Both the position numbers and the translations under genes were made by a program. From NCBI RefSeq assembly GCF_900100015.1, contig NZ_FNDD01000001.1, positions 124,001 to 188,000 on the forward strand: a stretch of 64,000 bases of DNA, in the 5' to 3' direction. The notes beneath the pieces are model-generated. The model was not told where the DNA came from. It made no database searches and was given only the letters and a program-made list of their open reading frames with translations. This DNA is from Vibrio xiamenensis. Lineage in GTDB: Bacteria > Pseudomonadota > Gammaproteobacteria > Enterobacterales > Vibrionaceae. This document shows positions 38,226-46,947 of this stretch, in pieces. Within the stretch, counting starts at the first letter, position 1. The number at the start of each line of letters is the position of its first letter.

Positions 38226-39140
38226 ATGAATGCATTTAACTGGAAAAACGTCGACCTCAATTTGCTGGTCGCATTTCAAGCCTTATATCGTACTCGTAGT
38301 GTCAGTATGGCGGCTCAAGCATGCAGTGTCAGTCAATCTGCGATGAGTCATACGCTGCAAAGAATGCGCGGATTATTTGGCGACCCTCTGTTTGAACGGG
38401 TTGGTGCGCGTATGGAGCCGACTCAGCGCGCGCAAGAAATGGCGGGTTGGGTGGATAGCATTCTTGCCACAGTGAGAACCGAACTTCTCTCCAAAAGAGC
38501 ATTCTCTGCCGAGCTGTACGATGGTGTATGGCGAATTGGGTTAACCGATTATGCCGAGCAACTGTTTGCTCCTGAACTTTATGACCAGATAAAGCGCTCA
38601 TCTCCGGAGTCGCAAATCAGTTTTTATCACGTAAATCGCAGTAATTATGTTGAACTGACCGAGAACGAACAGCTGGATGTGTTGATTGGCAGCATAAAGG
38701 TGCCGAACGTCCGTTTTCAATACGACAAGCTTTATACCGAGCAGCATTTGAGTTTGTTCGACCCGCAACAGTTGCCTTTCACGACTTCCATTACCTTAAA
38801 GCAGTTTGTCAGTGTCGAGCACGCGGTGGTGAGCCCGGATGGCGCGCTGCAGACTCAACTTGATGATAGCTTGGAAGCATTAGGGGCAATTCGGCGAGTC
38901 AGCGTGGTCTCGCGTAATTTCCTCACGATTTGGCGTTTGATTAAAGGCAGAAAACTGATTTGTACTCTGCCGAAACGTTTTGCCCGTCATCCTGAATTTA
39001 CCCAGGGGTTAAAAGCGCTGCCGACCCCAGTGATGATCGAAGATTTCGATATTCAGATGTTTTACCTCAAGTCACAACGCCAAGATTTGCGCAACATTTG
39101 GATTCGAGACTTGATACATAAGGTCATTGCGCCGAACTAG
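38226..39140 (+). CDS. LysR-family transcriptional regulator
   Basis: A 304-residue regulator. DLNLLVAFQALYRTRSVSMA then SVSQSAMSHTLQRMRGLFGD is a clear LysR helix-turn-helix; the first residues (NWKNVDLNLL) resemble the NodD/LeuO-type class. It faces chrA across 105 bases, so control of that transporter is likely. ATG is preceded by AGGTCAGC. Effector unknown. Confidence 0.9.
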   Translation: MNAFNWKNVDLNLLVAFQALYRTRSVSMAAQACSVSQSAMSHTLQRMRGLFGDPLFERVGARMEPTQRAQEMAGWVDSILATVRTELLSKRAFSAELYDGVWRIGLTDYAEQLFAPELYDQIKRSSPESQISFYHVNRSNYVELTENEQLDVLIGSIKVPNVRFQYDKLYTEQHLSLFDPQQLPFTTSITLKQFVSVEHAVVSPDGALQTQLDDSLEALGAIRRVSVVSRNFLTIWRLIKGRKLICTLPKRFARHPEFTQGLKALPTPVMIEDFDIQMFYLKSQRQDLRNIWIRDLIHKVIAPN

Positions 39141-39153
39141 CCGCTAGGAATCC

Positions 39154-39714
39154 TCAGGCCTTGATGAAGGCGAGCAGGTTATCGACTTGATGTTGATGAC
39201 TTGATTCAACCCCGGCAAAATTGCCATATTTTGGCGCGTGGCGATCATTTTCGCGCGGAAAATGCCAGCCGATGGTTTGCTCAACAAATTGACGGGCAAA
39301 TTGCTCGGAAACTTCAAGGCAACCGGAAAGAACCGTATCGACGTAAGTTTGCATGATCGGGGCTAAACTGCATGGTGGCTCCGGGGCATCTTTGACGTAG
39401 ACCCAGACACAATCTTGTTCATCAAGAGGAGTTTGGCAGTCGATATGTTCAAGCGCGACTTCAATGCGGTGATAGCCGCGTTCGCGATAATCAAAATCGG
39501 CCAGCGCAGAATCATCAATCGCGAGCAACACTCCGTTGACTTCGCCATCACCTTGGGTGACAACCAGTGGTGAAAGGGTATAAGAGTCGTCGATTTTACT
39601 CCAATAGCGTACTAAGCCTTTTACATTGGCGGGAATCGCTGCTGCCGTTTGGCCTGTAAGTTGTCTAGATGCAGAATTCATTAGGCTTCCATAGCCAAAG
39701 ATGTAAGTCGTCAT
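39154..39714 (-). CDS. Gamma-glutamylcyclotransferase-like protein
   Basis: A 186-residue protein of the GGCT/AIG2-like fold. The substrate-binding motif YGSLMNSASR is at residues 8-17, and DFDYRERGYHRIEV contains the usual catalytic Glu region. Members cut gamma-glutamyl dipeptides or glutathione or act on gamma-glutamylamines; which applies here is not clear. It is a single gene converging on the LysR gene at 38226. Confidence 0.8.
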   Translation of the reverse strand: MTTYIFGYGSLMNSASRQLTGQTAAAIPANVKGLVRYWSKIDDSYTLSPLVVTQGDGEVNGVLLAIDDSALADFDYRERGYHRIEVALEHIDCQTPLDEQDCVWVYVKDAPEPPCSLAPIMQTYVDTVLSGCLEVSEQFARQFVEQTIGWHFPRENDRHAPKYGNFAGVESSHQHQVDNLLAFIKA

Positions 39715-39805
39715 TGGGTTCTCCCTACCTGTTTCATCTCAAACTAATCGCTTTTGACACAAAAGAAAAGTGCAGCGTTATAACCTTTCATCTATCGCTA
39801 GAACC

Positions 39806-39833
39806 AAAAAGCCTCAACCGAAGTTGAGGCTTT
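39806..39833 (-). terminator. Terminator of dapD
   Basis: On the minus strand GCCTCAAC-TTCG-GTTGAGGC gives a stem closed by a stable UUCG loop, followed by a T-run. Confidence 0.85.
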
Positions 39834-39854
39834 AATGGCTATGCGTAGAGCGTA

Positions 39855-40886
39855 TTAGTTGTTGCTGTGCAATTCACTGTTAAGCTCAACCGCCGTTTTG
39901 TTCGCTAGGCATTCAATTTGACCAGTTACCGAGTTGCGGCGGAACAGTAGGTCAGAAACACCGGCAAGATCGCGGGCTTTGATGATTTCAACTTCGTTGC
40001 CATCAGAATCCAGCATGCGAACCTTAGTACCTGCCGTCACATATAAGCCTGATTCAACCGTGCAGCGGTCACCAAGTGGGAAGCCAAGACCAGCATTTGC
40101 ACCAAGTAGTGAGTTTTCACCGATAGAGATAACGACTTTACCGCCGCCAGATAGCGTACCCATGATCGACGCACCGCCACCGATATCTGAACCATCACCG
40201 ACCATCACGCCCGCTGAAATACGACCTTCAACCATGCTGACGCCAGTGGTGCCGGCGTTAAAGTTGATAAAGCCTTCGTGCATAACTGTTGTGCCTTCAC
40301 CTACGTGAGCACCAAGACGCACGCGAGACGTGTCGGCGATACGCACGCCAGTTGGCACCACGTAGTCAACCATTTTAGGGAATTTGTCCACGCAATCGAC
40401 ACTCAGTGCACGGCCAGCAAGACGAGCTTCGATTTGACGATCGGCCAGTTCTGGTAGATCGATTGGGCCTTCGTTGGTCCATGCGATGTTGTGCAGTAGA
40501 CCAAAGATGCCATCAAGTACCGTACCGTGAGGTTTAACGAGGCGGTTAGAAATCAGTTGTAACTTCAGAAAGCCTTCCGCAACAGATTGAGGTTGCTCGT
40601 CATTTTCAAGAATCACAAGGACTAGCGGCTGCGCCGAATTGGCGGCCTTAGCAGCGAATGATGCGCTTGCTGGTTGTTGATGAGCGGCAAAAACTTCGCT
40701 TAGTGCGGCGCTTTGCGCGGCTTGCACTTCAATAGCTTGGTTACCTTGTTGGTAATCAACCACTTCAGCAAGCGCTTTTACCAACTCATCGCTTGGATTG
40801 AGGATTGGGGTTGGGAAAAACGCTTCGATGATTTTGCCATCACGGTTTTTAGTTGCGCTACCAAAGGCCAAAGAAAAGTAAGCCAT
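39855..40886 (-). CDS. dapD: 2,3,4,5-tetrahydropyridine-2,6-dicarboxylate N-succinyltransferase
   Basis: A 343-residue left-handed beta-helix acyltransferase in lysine/diaminopimelate synthesis, transferring succinyl from succinyl-CoA. The hexapeptide-repeat part is visible from about residue 195 on (VRLGAHVGEGTTVMHEGFIN, VGDGSDIGGGASIMGTLSGG, GENSLLGANAGLGFPLGDRC). Length matches the longer DapD type of Vibrio and Pseudomonas rather than the 274-residue E. coli form. GGAGATAGAAT precedes the ATG. Confidence 0.95.
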   Translation of the reverse strand: MAYFSLAFGSATKNRDGKIIEAFFPTPILNPSDELVKALAEVVDYQQGNQAIEVQAAQSAALSEVFAAHQQPASASFAAKAANSAQPLVLVILENDEQPQSVAEGFLKLQLISNRLVKPHGTVLDGIFGLLHNIAWTNEGPIDLPELADRQIEARLAGRALSVDCVDKFPKMVDYVVPTGVRIADTSRVRLGAHVGEGTTVMHEGFINFNAGTTGVSMVEGRISAGVMVGDGSDIGGGASIMGTLSGGGKVVISIGENSLLGANAGLGFPLGDRCTVESGLYVTAGTKVRMLDSDGNEVEIIKARDLAGVSDLLFRRNSVTGQIECLANKTAVELNSELHSNN

Positions 40887-41080
40887 ATTCTATCTCCATT
40901 TAAATTGGGCATGAGCCGCCGCGCGGCGGATATTCTTTATGTTGAGAGCCATCATAATGACAGGGTGTTTGAGATAAAAGAGCAAATGAGCAGAAAGTCT
41001 GTAAGACGATATGTTTTGTCTTTTAAGAGATATATTTTTCTATTCAGAAATACAGAAATAACGCACCATCGAGCCAATAA

Positions 41081-41109
41081 AAAAGCCCAAGACCGCAGTC
41101 TTGGGCTTT
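41081..41109 (-). terminator. Terminator of the peroxiredoxin gene
   Basis: On the minus strand AAAGCCCAAGAC-TGCG-GTCTTGGGCTTTTTTATT: a 10-base-pair stem or more with a T-run. It lies about 90 bases after the stop codon. Confidence 0.85.
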
Positions 41110-41198
41110 GAATACTTTACTTTCAACTGATTGGCGATGCGTTTATACGCTTTATGTTATATCCAACCATTCACCTGTTGAGCGAGGTGGAAAGTGGT

Positions 41199-41813
41199 TT
41201 ATTTTTTCGCTAGGTCAGCTGAGTGCTCAGATAGGAATGCAGCAACGCCGTCTGGAGACGCTTTCATACCTGCTTTACCTTCTTCCCATTGCGCTGGACA
41301 CACTTCACCGTGAGTTTGGTGGAAGTTTAGTGCGTCAACCATGCGTAGCATTTCGTCGATGTTACGACCAAGAGGGCCATCGTTGATCACTTGGTGACGA
41401 ACAACACCTTCTTCGTCAATTAGGAACGAACCACGTAGCGCGATGCCAGGGCCGTTTGGATCAACAACGTCGTATGCTTTAACGATGTCGTGAGTAGTAT
41501 CTGCAACCAATGGGTATTTAACTTGACCGATACCGCCGTTTTCGATTGCAGTGTTACGCCATGCATTGTGAGAGAAAACTGAGTCGATAGAAATACCGAT
41601 TACTTCAGCACCTTTCGCTTGGAAGTCAGCTAGACGCTCATCAAAGGCAATGATTTCTGATGGGCAAACGAATGTGAAGTCTAGTGGGTAGAAAAATACA
41701 ACGGCTTTCTTACCTTTAGTAAACTCTTTTAGGTTGAAGTTATCGACGATTTCACCGTTACCTAGAACTGCTCCAGAAGTGAAATCAGGGGCTTGACGAC
41801 CTACTAGTACCAT
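41199..41813 (-). CDS. 2-Cys peroxiredoxin
   Basis: A 204-residue thiol peroxidase of the AhpC/Prx1 class that reduces hydrogen peroxide and organic peroxides. The peroxidatic cysteine is Cys50 in FYPLDFTFVCPSEI and the resolving one is Cys172 in GEVCPAQW. The C-terminal part carries a GG(I/L)G-type element (NGGIGQVKYP), associated with sensitivity to over-oxidation. It is divergent from the oxyR-type gene at 42014, which by family would switch it on under peroxide stress. Strong codon bias suggests high expression. Confidence 0.95.
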   Translation of the reverse strand: MVLVGRQAPDFTSGAVLGNGEIVDNFNLKEFTKGKKAVVFFYPLDFTFVCPSEIIAFDERLADFQAKGAEVIGISIDSVFSHNAWRNTAIENGGIGQVKYPLVADTTHDIVKAYDVVDPNGPGIALRGSFLIDEEGVVRHQVINDGPLGRNIDEMLRMVDALNFHQTHGEVCPAQWEEGKAGMKASPDGVAAFLSEHSADLAKK

Positions 41814-42013
41814 TTTTTATTGCTCCTAAATCAATAGTAATTAGTCAGGCTCCAATCCAAAATTGAGCCCGGTCCGTGTTGATACGAGACAAACTATATT
41901 ACAGGCGTTAGTATAGAAAAAAGCGAAATAAATAGATTAACTTAATCGAATAAAGCGATGAGTGAATTTTGTTCGGTGCGAGTTATAAAACCCTAAGAAA
42001 TGAATGGAATATT

Positions 42014-42919
42014 ATGAATAAGTGGCCTAGTTTGAAGCAGTTACACTACTTAGTTACCTTGCACGAAACCCGCCACTTTAATGAAGCAGCCGCTCGCTGT
42101 TATGTGAGTCAGTCCACATTAAGTAAAGGTATTCAGACCTTAGAAGCGCTGATTGGCTGTCCTCTTTATGAGAAAAAAGATAAGAAAAGTCCTCTGGTAT
42201 TTACTTTAACCGGCGAAAAAGTCGTTCAGCAAGGTAGGCATCTTCTGGCGATGGGGCAAGATCTGGTTGAACTGGGTCGCACCTGCCAGGCTAATCAAAT
42301 GGAAGGGCAGTTAAAAGTCGGGTGTATACCAACCATCGCTCCCTTTCTGCTTTGCGATTTGGTTCAAGAGGTCAATATTCGTTTTCCAGCACTGCATTTA
42401 TTGCTGCGTGAAGACACCACGACCAATCTACTGAGTGCGCTACGTCATGGCGAACTCGATGTGTTGATTCTGGCGCTACCGGTGGATATCGATGGCATGG
42501 AAAGCTGCATTGTGGGGCGTGATCCATTTAAAATGGTGATCAGTCGTCATCAAGCTGATGGTATTCGTGTCCCCATCAAATACGATGATCTGCCCGATGA
42601 GTCGGTATTTCTGCTCGAACGTGAACACTGCTTGACTGAACATGCCGTCTCGGCTTGTGAATTAACTGGTAAAGAAAAAATCAACCCGTTTACCGCGACC
42701 AGTTTACATACCTTAGTTCAAATGGTGGCGAATGGTCTCGGTACGACTTTTATTCCGCAAATGGCGATTGAGCACGGCTTACTTGATAACCAGAATTTGC
42801 TGGTGGTAGAGCCGCCAGGGCAAAAAGCCTATCGCAATATTGGCTTGGTTTGGCGACCAAGTTCCTCACGTTTAAACACCTTCCAACAGCTTGCAGATTT
42901 GGTTGCCGAACTGTTGTGA
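42014..42919 (+). CDS. oxyR: Peroxide-sensing LysR regulator OxyR
   Basis: A 302-residue LysR regulator. The helix-turn-helix lies in HFNEAAARCYVSQSTLSKGI. Cys206 and Cys215 (EREHCLTEHAVSACE) have the nine-residue spacing of the redox pair Cys199/Cys208 in E. coli OxyR, which forms a disulfide under peroxide. ATG at 42014 starts MNKWPSLKQL; an in-frame start 45 bases upstream has no ribosome site. It is divergent from the peroxiredoxin gene, supporting the assignment. No convincing four-part OxyR operator was found between them. Confidence 0.9.
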   Translation: MNKWPSLKQLHYLVTLHETRHFNEAAARCYVSQSTLSKGIQTLEALIGCPLYEKKDKKSPLVFTLTGEKVVQQGRHLLAMGQDLVELGRTCQANQMEGQLKVGCIPTIAPFLLCDLVQEVNIRFPALHLLLREDTTTNLLSALRHGELDVLILALPVDIDGMESCIVGRDPFKMVISRHQADGIRVPIKYDDLPDESVFLLEREHCLTEHAVSACELTGKEKINPFTATSLHTLVQMVANGLGTTFIPQMAIEHGLLDNQNLLVVEPPGQKAYRNIGLVWRPSSSRLNTFQQLADLVAELL

Positions 42920-43007
42920 AGCCTGCTTATGACTACTGACTAGTGAATTATTCTAATTTTTAGCAATTTCTCTGCTGTTGTATAGATAATTACACTGTTG
43001 GTGTTTT

Positions 43008-43036
43008 TTGACTTGTAAAATTTTACACAACATATT
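43008..43036 (+). promoter_or_regulatory. Promoter with a palindrome filling its spacer
   Basis: TTGACT (five of six -35 matches) and CATATT (four of six) are separated by exactly 17 bases. The spacer starts with the perfect 14-base palindrome TGTAAAATTTTACA, a position typical of a repressor operator. Confidence 0.45.
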
Positions 43037-43039
43037 TGG

Positions 43040-43132
43040 GTGAAGCTTTCATTAAATAGTAAAACTTCACAATGTTAATTTTACAATCGAAGCGAATAGC
43101 CTGCGCATTAAGTGTGGGCTTTTTTATTTTTA
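43040..43132 (+). ncRNA. Candidate small RNA ending at an intrinsic terminator
   Basis: Starting a few bases after the -10 box, GTGAAG...CTTCAC (43040-43070) forms a hairpin with extra TTT/AAA pairs. A second hairpin, AGCCTGCG / TGTGGGCT (43098-43120), includes G-T pairs and is followed by TTTTTATTTTT. A roughly 90-base RNA with this layout resembles Hfq-type small RNAs. It begins about 120 bases after oxyR, so the terminator could instead serve oxyR readthrough. Confidence 0.35.
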
Positions 43133-43520
43133 TCTTATTGATGTATATAAACTTTGATTGGCAAGGGAACGATGTTGATCTGGTTTTTATTATTTCGACA
43201 TTGCAAATTTTACTGTAATTAAATTACGTAAATACTTACATCTTAAGGTTGAGGGTTAAGTGTAATTTTACTGCCGAATAAAACTTTGAATTTAGTGTTA
43301 TTGCGGTTTTTCTATTTCGAATTTAATTTCGCTGGTATATGTTATTTAAAGGCTTTTTGATAATTACTTAATTGAACTGCCAATAATAATATCTGCGAAA
43401 TTTAATTAATAGAGAGGCTAGGGCCAACACATATTTTAAAGTTGTTATGTGGTTTTATAGTTACAAATGTAACTTTGATGCTCTAAACCTTCTCCGAGAT
43501 ACCGTCAAGGAAGAAGAGTT

Positions 43521-45164
43521 ATGCTTGCACCACTCAATGAAACTGTTACGCCAATTCGACGCAACTCACCCAGTGATGCTGTAGAATTGCTACACATTAC
43601 CCATCCGATGAGCACGGCTCAAAGTGCCATTTTTCCTCTCGCAGCACAGCGCTTTTTAGCCAAATTATGCGAACAATTTTCCCCTGCATTGGATGCATTG
43701 CTTGGTGCTCGAGAAGGTCAGCAGCAACGCATCGACAGCGGTCAGCTTCCGGATTTTCTCCCTCACACTCGCGAGATTCGTGAGGGCAGTTGGAAGATTC
43801 TCGGTATTCCTGACGACCTGCTTGATCGAAGAGTAGAAATTACTGGCCCAACGGATCGCAAAATGGTGATTAATGCGCTGAATGCTAACGTGAAAGTCTT
43901 TATGGCGGACTTTGAAGATTCGATGTCGCCGGGCTGGAATCAAGTGCTGGACGGGCAAATCAACCTTCGTGATGCGGTGAATGGTGATATCGAGTATACC
44001 AATCCTGAAAATGGCAAAGTCTACCGCTTGAATCCCGATCCTGCGGTGCTTATTTGCCGAGTTCGCGGCTTGCACCTTAAAGAGAAACATGTGACGTTTG
44101 CCAAGCAAGCCATTCCCGGTTCGCTGTTTGATTTTGCGTTGTACTTTTTCAATAACTACGACGCCTTGCTAAAGAAAGGCAGCGGTCCATATTTTTACCT
44201 ACCCAAATTGCAATCACACCGTGAGGCTCAGTGGTGGAGCGACGTGTTTCACTTTACTGAAGACTATTTTGGCCTCGATACCGGAACCATCAAAGCCACG
44301 GTATTGATTGAAACTCTGCCTGCTGTGTTTGAAATGGATGAAATTCTATTTGCACTTAAAGAGCACATTGTTGGGCTCAATTGCGGGCGCTGGGATTACA
44401 TTTTCAGTTATATCAAAACGTTGAAAAAACATCCTGATCGCGTGTTGCCTGATCGCCAGATTGTGACCATGGATAAGCCGTTTCTTAGCGCTTATTCTCG
44501 GCTGCTTATCAAAACCTGTCATCGCCGCGGTGCATTTGCGATGGGGGGCATGGCGGCGTTTATTCCAGCTAAAGATCCTGAGCAAAATCAGCAAGTGCTC
44601 GACAAAATTCATCACGACAAACTGCTTGAAGCGACTAACGGCCACGATGGAACTTGGGTTGCTCACCCTGGGCTTGCTGATACAGCCAAAGCGGTATTTG
44701 ACCAAGTATTAGGGGCGCGAACTCATCAGTTGGATGTCAGTCGTCAGCAGGATGAGCCGATATCAGCTGCGCAACTGCTCGAACCCTGCGGCGGCGCAAG
44801 AACCGAACAAGGCATGCGTCATAACATTCGCGTCGCGCTGCAATACATCGAAGCCTGGATTGGTGGCAATGGCTGTGTACCGATCTACGGTTTGATGGAA
44901 GATGCCGCAACCGCAGAGATCTCTCGCGCTTCCATCTGGCAATGGATTCAACATTGTAAAACGCTAGATAACGGCGCGGTCGTCACTAAAGCACTATTTC
45001 AGCAGTATTTAGATGAAGAAATTCAAGTGGTGAAGCAAGAGTTGGGCGCGGCACGATTTAACGCAGGACGCTTTGATCAAGCGGCCAAGCTGATGAGCGA
45101 ACTGACCACAAGCGACCAATTATGCGATTTTCTTACGATTCCAGGTTATGACTACCTTGTATAG
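43521..45164 (+). CDS. aceB: Malate synthase A
   Basis: A 547-residue enzyme that condenses glyoxylate and acetyl-CoA to malate in the glyoxylate bypass. Features: MADFEDSMSPGWNQVLDGQINLRDA, the glyoxylate-binding VLICRVRGLHLKEKHV, LIETLPAVFEMDEIL, and the catalytic region YGLMEDAATAEISRASIWQW near the C-terminus. The N-terminus is about a dozen residues longer than in E. coli. ATG with AGGAAGAAG upstream. aceA follows after 164 bases, so the two are probably co-transcribed. Confidence 0.96.
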   Translation: MLAPLNETVTPIRRNSPSDAVELLHITHPMSTAQSAIFPLAAQRFLAKLCEQFSPALDALLGAREGQQQRIDSGQLPDFLPHTREIREGSWKILGIPDDLLDRRVEITGPTDRKMVINALNANVKVFMADFEDSMSPGWNQVLDGQINLRDAVNGDIEYTNPENGKVYRLNPDPAVLICRVRGLHLKEKHVTFAKQAIPGSLFDFALYFFNNYDALLKKGSGPYFYLPKLQSHREAQWWSDVFHFTEDYFGLDTGTIKATVLIETLPAVFEMDEILFALKEHIVGLNCGRWDYIFSYIKTLKKHPDRVLPDRQIVTMDKPFLSAYSRLLIKTCHRRGAFAMGGMAAFIPAKDPEQNQQVLDKIHHDKLLEATNGHDGTWVAHPGLADTAKAVFDQVLGARTHQLDVSRQQDEPISAAQLLEPCGGARTEQGMRHNIRVALQYIEAWIGGNGCVPIYGLMEDAATAEISRASIWQWIQHCKTLDNGAVVTKALFQQYLDEEIQVVKQELGAARFNAGRFDQAAKLMSELTTSDQLCDFLTIPGYDYLV

Positions 45165-45328
45165 CACAGAAGAAAGCCCTGTAGCAGACCAACAATTTTA
45201 ACTTATCAATATCGATTACTTAATCCATATACATCCATTAATAACGTGAACGTTTGCTAGGCGGAGAGGGAAGTACTGCCTATCAAAGGAAGAAACTGCG
45301 CACGCGCACATAATAAGAGGGATTGACC

Positions 45329-46639
45329 ATGACCTTAACTCGCCGTCAACAAATTGAAGCTTTAGAGAAAGATTGGGCGACCAATCCACGCTGGAAAAAC
45401 GTCAAGCGCACCTATGGCGCTGAAGAAGTCGTTGAGCTGCGTGGCTCGATGATTCCAGCCAATACCATCGCCCAAAAAGGCGCTGACAAGCTTTGGAGCT
45501 TAGTCAACGGCCAGGCCAAAAAAGGCTACGTCAACTGTTTGGGCGCTTTAACCGGCGGGCAAGCGGTGCAGCAAGCCAAAGCGGGGATTGAAGCTATTTA
45601 CCTTTCGGGATGGCAAGTCGCGGCCGACAACAATACTGCCTCCACTATGTATCCGGATCAGTCGTTGTACCCGGTTGATTCGGTGCCTTCGGTGGTCAAA
45701 CGTATTAACAACGCCTTTCGTCGCGCTGACCAGATTCAGTGGGCTGCGGGAGTGACTCCGCAAGATGAAAATGGCATCGATTATTTTCTACCGATTGTCG
45801 CCGATGCGGAAGCCGGATTTGGCGGTGTACTCAACGCCTATGAGCTGATGAAATCGATGATTGAATCGGGCGCGGCTGGGGTACATTTTGAAGACCAACT
45901 GGCCTCGGTGAAAAAGTGTGGCCATATGGGTGGCAAGGTGTTGGTGCCAACCCAAGAAGCGGTACAAAAACTGATTGCCGCGCGTTTAGCCGCAGATGTG
46001 GCCGGTACCACAACCCTAGTGATTGCACGTACTGATGCCAATGCTGCAGACTTGCTAACGTCTGATTGCGATCCGTACGATAAAGACTTTATTGTTGGCG
46101 AACGTACCGCAGAAGGTTTCTATCGTGTACGCGCAGGGATAGATCAAGCCATCGCCCGCGGACTTGCTTATGCACCGTATGCGGATTTGGTGTGGTGTGA
46201 AACGGCAAAACCGTGCTTGGAAGAAGCGCGTAAATTTGCCGAGGCAATTCATGCCGAGTATCCAGAGCAACTGCTCGCGTATAACTGCTCGCCATCCTTT
46301 AACTGGGAAAAAAACCTCGATGCCGACACCATCGCTAAGTTCCAACAAGAGCTTGCAGATATGGGTTATAAATACCAATTCATCACTCTGGCGGGCATTC
46401 ACAACATGTGGTTCAACATGTTTGAACTTGCCCACGCTTATGCACAAGGTGAGGGGATGCGTCACTATGTTGAAAAAGTTCAGCGCCCAGAATTTGCCGC
46501 TGCCGAAAAAGGTTACACCTTTGTCGCTCACCAACAAGAGGTGGGAACGGGGTATTTCGACAAAATGACCAATACCATTCAAGGTGGGCAGTCATCGGTG
46601 ACTGCATTAACCGGTTCCACCGAAGAAGAGCAATTTTGA
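45329..46639 (+). CDS. aceA: Isocitrate lyase
   Basis: A 436-residue enzyme that splits isocitrate to succinate and glyoxylate. The signature KKCGHMGG is at about 195-202 with catalytic Cys197; other landmarks are [24 protein letters not shown] and [10 protein letters not shown]. The start is the ATG after AGAGGGATTGACC; an in-frame TTG six bases earlier overlaps the spacer. There is no aceK after it; a terminator follows directly. Confidence 0.97.
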   Translation: MTLTRRQQIEALEKDWATNPRWKNVKRTYGAEEVVELRGSMIPANTIAQKGADKLWSLVNGQAKKGYVNCLGALTGGQAVQQAKAGIEAIYLSGWQVAADNNTASTMYPDQSLYPVDSVPSVVKRINNAFRRADQIQWAAGVTPQDENGIDYFLPIVADAEAGFGGVLNAYELMKSMIESGAAGVHFEDQLASVKKCGHMGGKVLVPTQEAVQKLIAARLAADVAGTTTLVIARTDANAADLLTSDCDPYDKDFIVGERTAEGFYRVRAGIDQAIARGLAYAPYADLVWCETAKPCLEEARKFAEAIHAEYPEQLLAYNCSPSFNWEKNLDADTIAKFQQELADMGYKYQFITLAGIHNMWFNMFELAHAYAQGEGMRHYVEKVQRPEFAAAEKGYTFVAHQQEVGTGYFDKMTNTIQGGQSSVTALTGSTEEEQF

Positions 46640-46670
46640 TAACCAATTAAATTGTCAAAAAACGTAACCA

Positions 46671-46700
46671 AATAAAGCGGCGTAAGCCGCTTTATTTTAT
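46671..46700 (+). terminator. Terminator of aceBA
   Basis: AATAAAGCGGC-GTAA-GCCGCTTTATT stem (11 base pairs) with a GNRA-like loop and a T-rich tail. The rest of the 308-base gap up to 46947 is AT-rich and shows no gene. Confidence 0.88.
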
Positions 46701-46947
46701 TAGATCGACAATATTTTATTAAATGAGTAGGGGCTTATCTCTCAACACGTAAGAAAAGTCTAATATAGGCTAAAGGTTTGTCTAAGAAGTCATCAAGCTT
46801 ATTTTTCTCAAGATATTATAAATTGGTCACCACGGTTTTATTTGACTTTAATTTTAGAGTTATTACTCTACATGTCGAATTTATCCGTACATAATTAGAG
46901 CTTACTCCAATTGATTTTAATGACCGCAAACAACAATACAGAAGCTG

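Larger units (their letters stand above)
42920..43520. other. 601-base non-coding region between oxyR and aceB
   Basis: No protein-coding gene seen. It holds a promoter-hairpin-terminator unit (43008-43132, listed separately) and then an AT-rich stretch before aceB. Inverted repeats built on GTAA/TTAC recur: TGTAAAATTTTACA at 43014-43027, GTAATT-A-AATTAC at 43215-43227 and AGTTACA-AA-TGTAACT at 43459-43474, the last 47 bases before the aceB ATG. They could be operators for one regulator of the glyoxylate genes. Confidence 0.55.

Noticed and set aside
40713..41111. 132-residue open frame on the plus strand
   Set aside because: Overlaps the 5' end of dapD antisense, then runs through its promoter and the peroxiredoxin terminator; low-complexity translation.
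41814..42013. OxyR operator between the peroxiredoxin gene and oxyR
   Set aside because: CTAT and ATAG occur near 41890-41914 but at 19-base spacing, which does not fit the 11-base period of the OxyR site.
43014..43027. TyrR box
   Set aside because: TGTAAA and TTTACA are only two bases apart rather than six.
46055..46582. 175-residue open frame on the minus strand
   Set aside because: Fully antisense to aceA, whose frame is unmistakable; no family features and no ribosome site.
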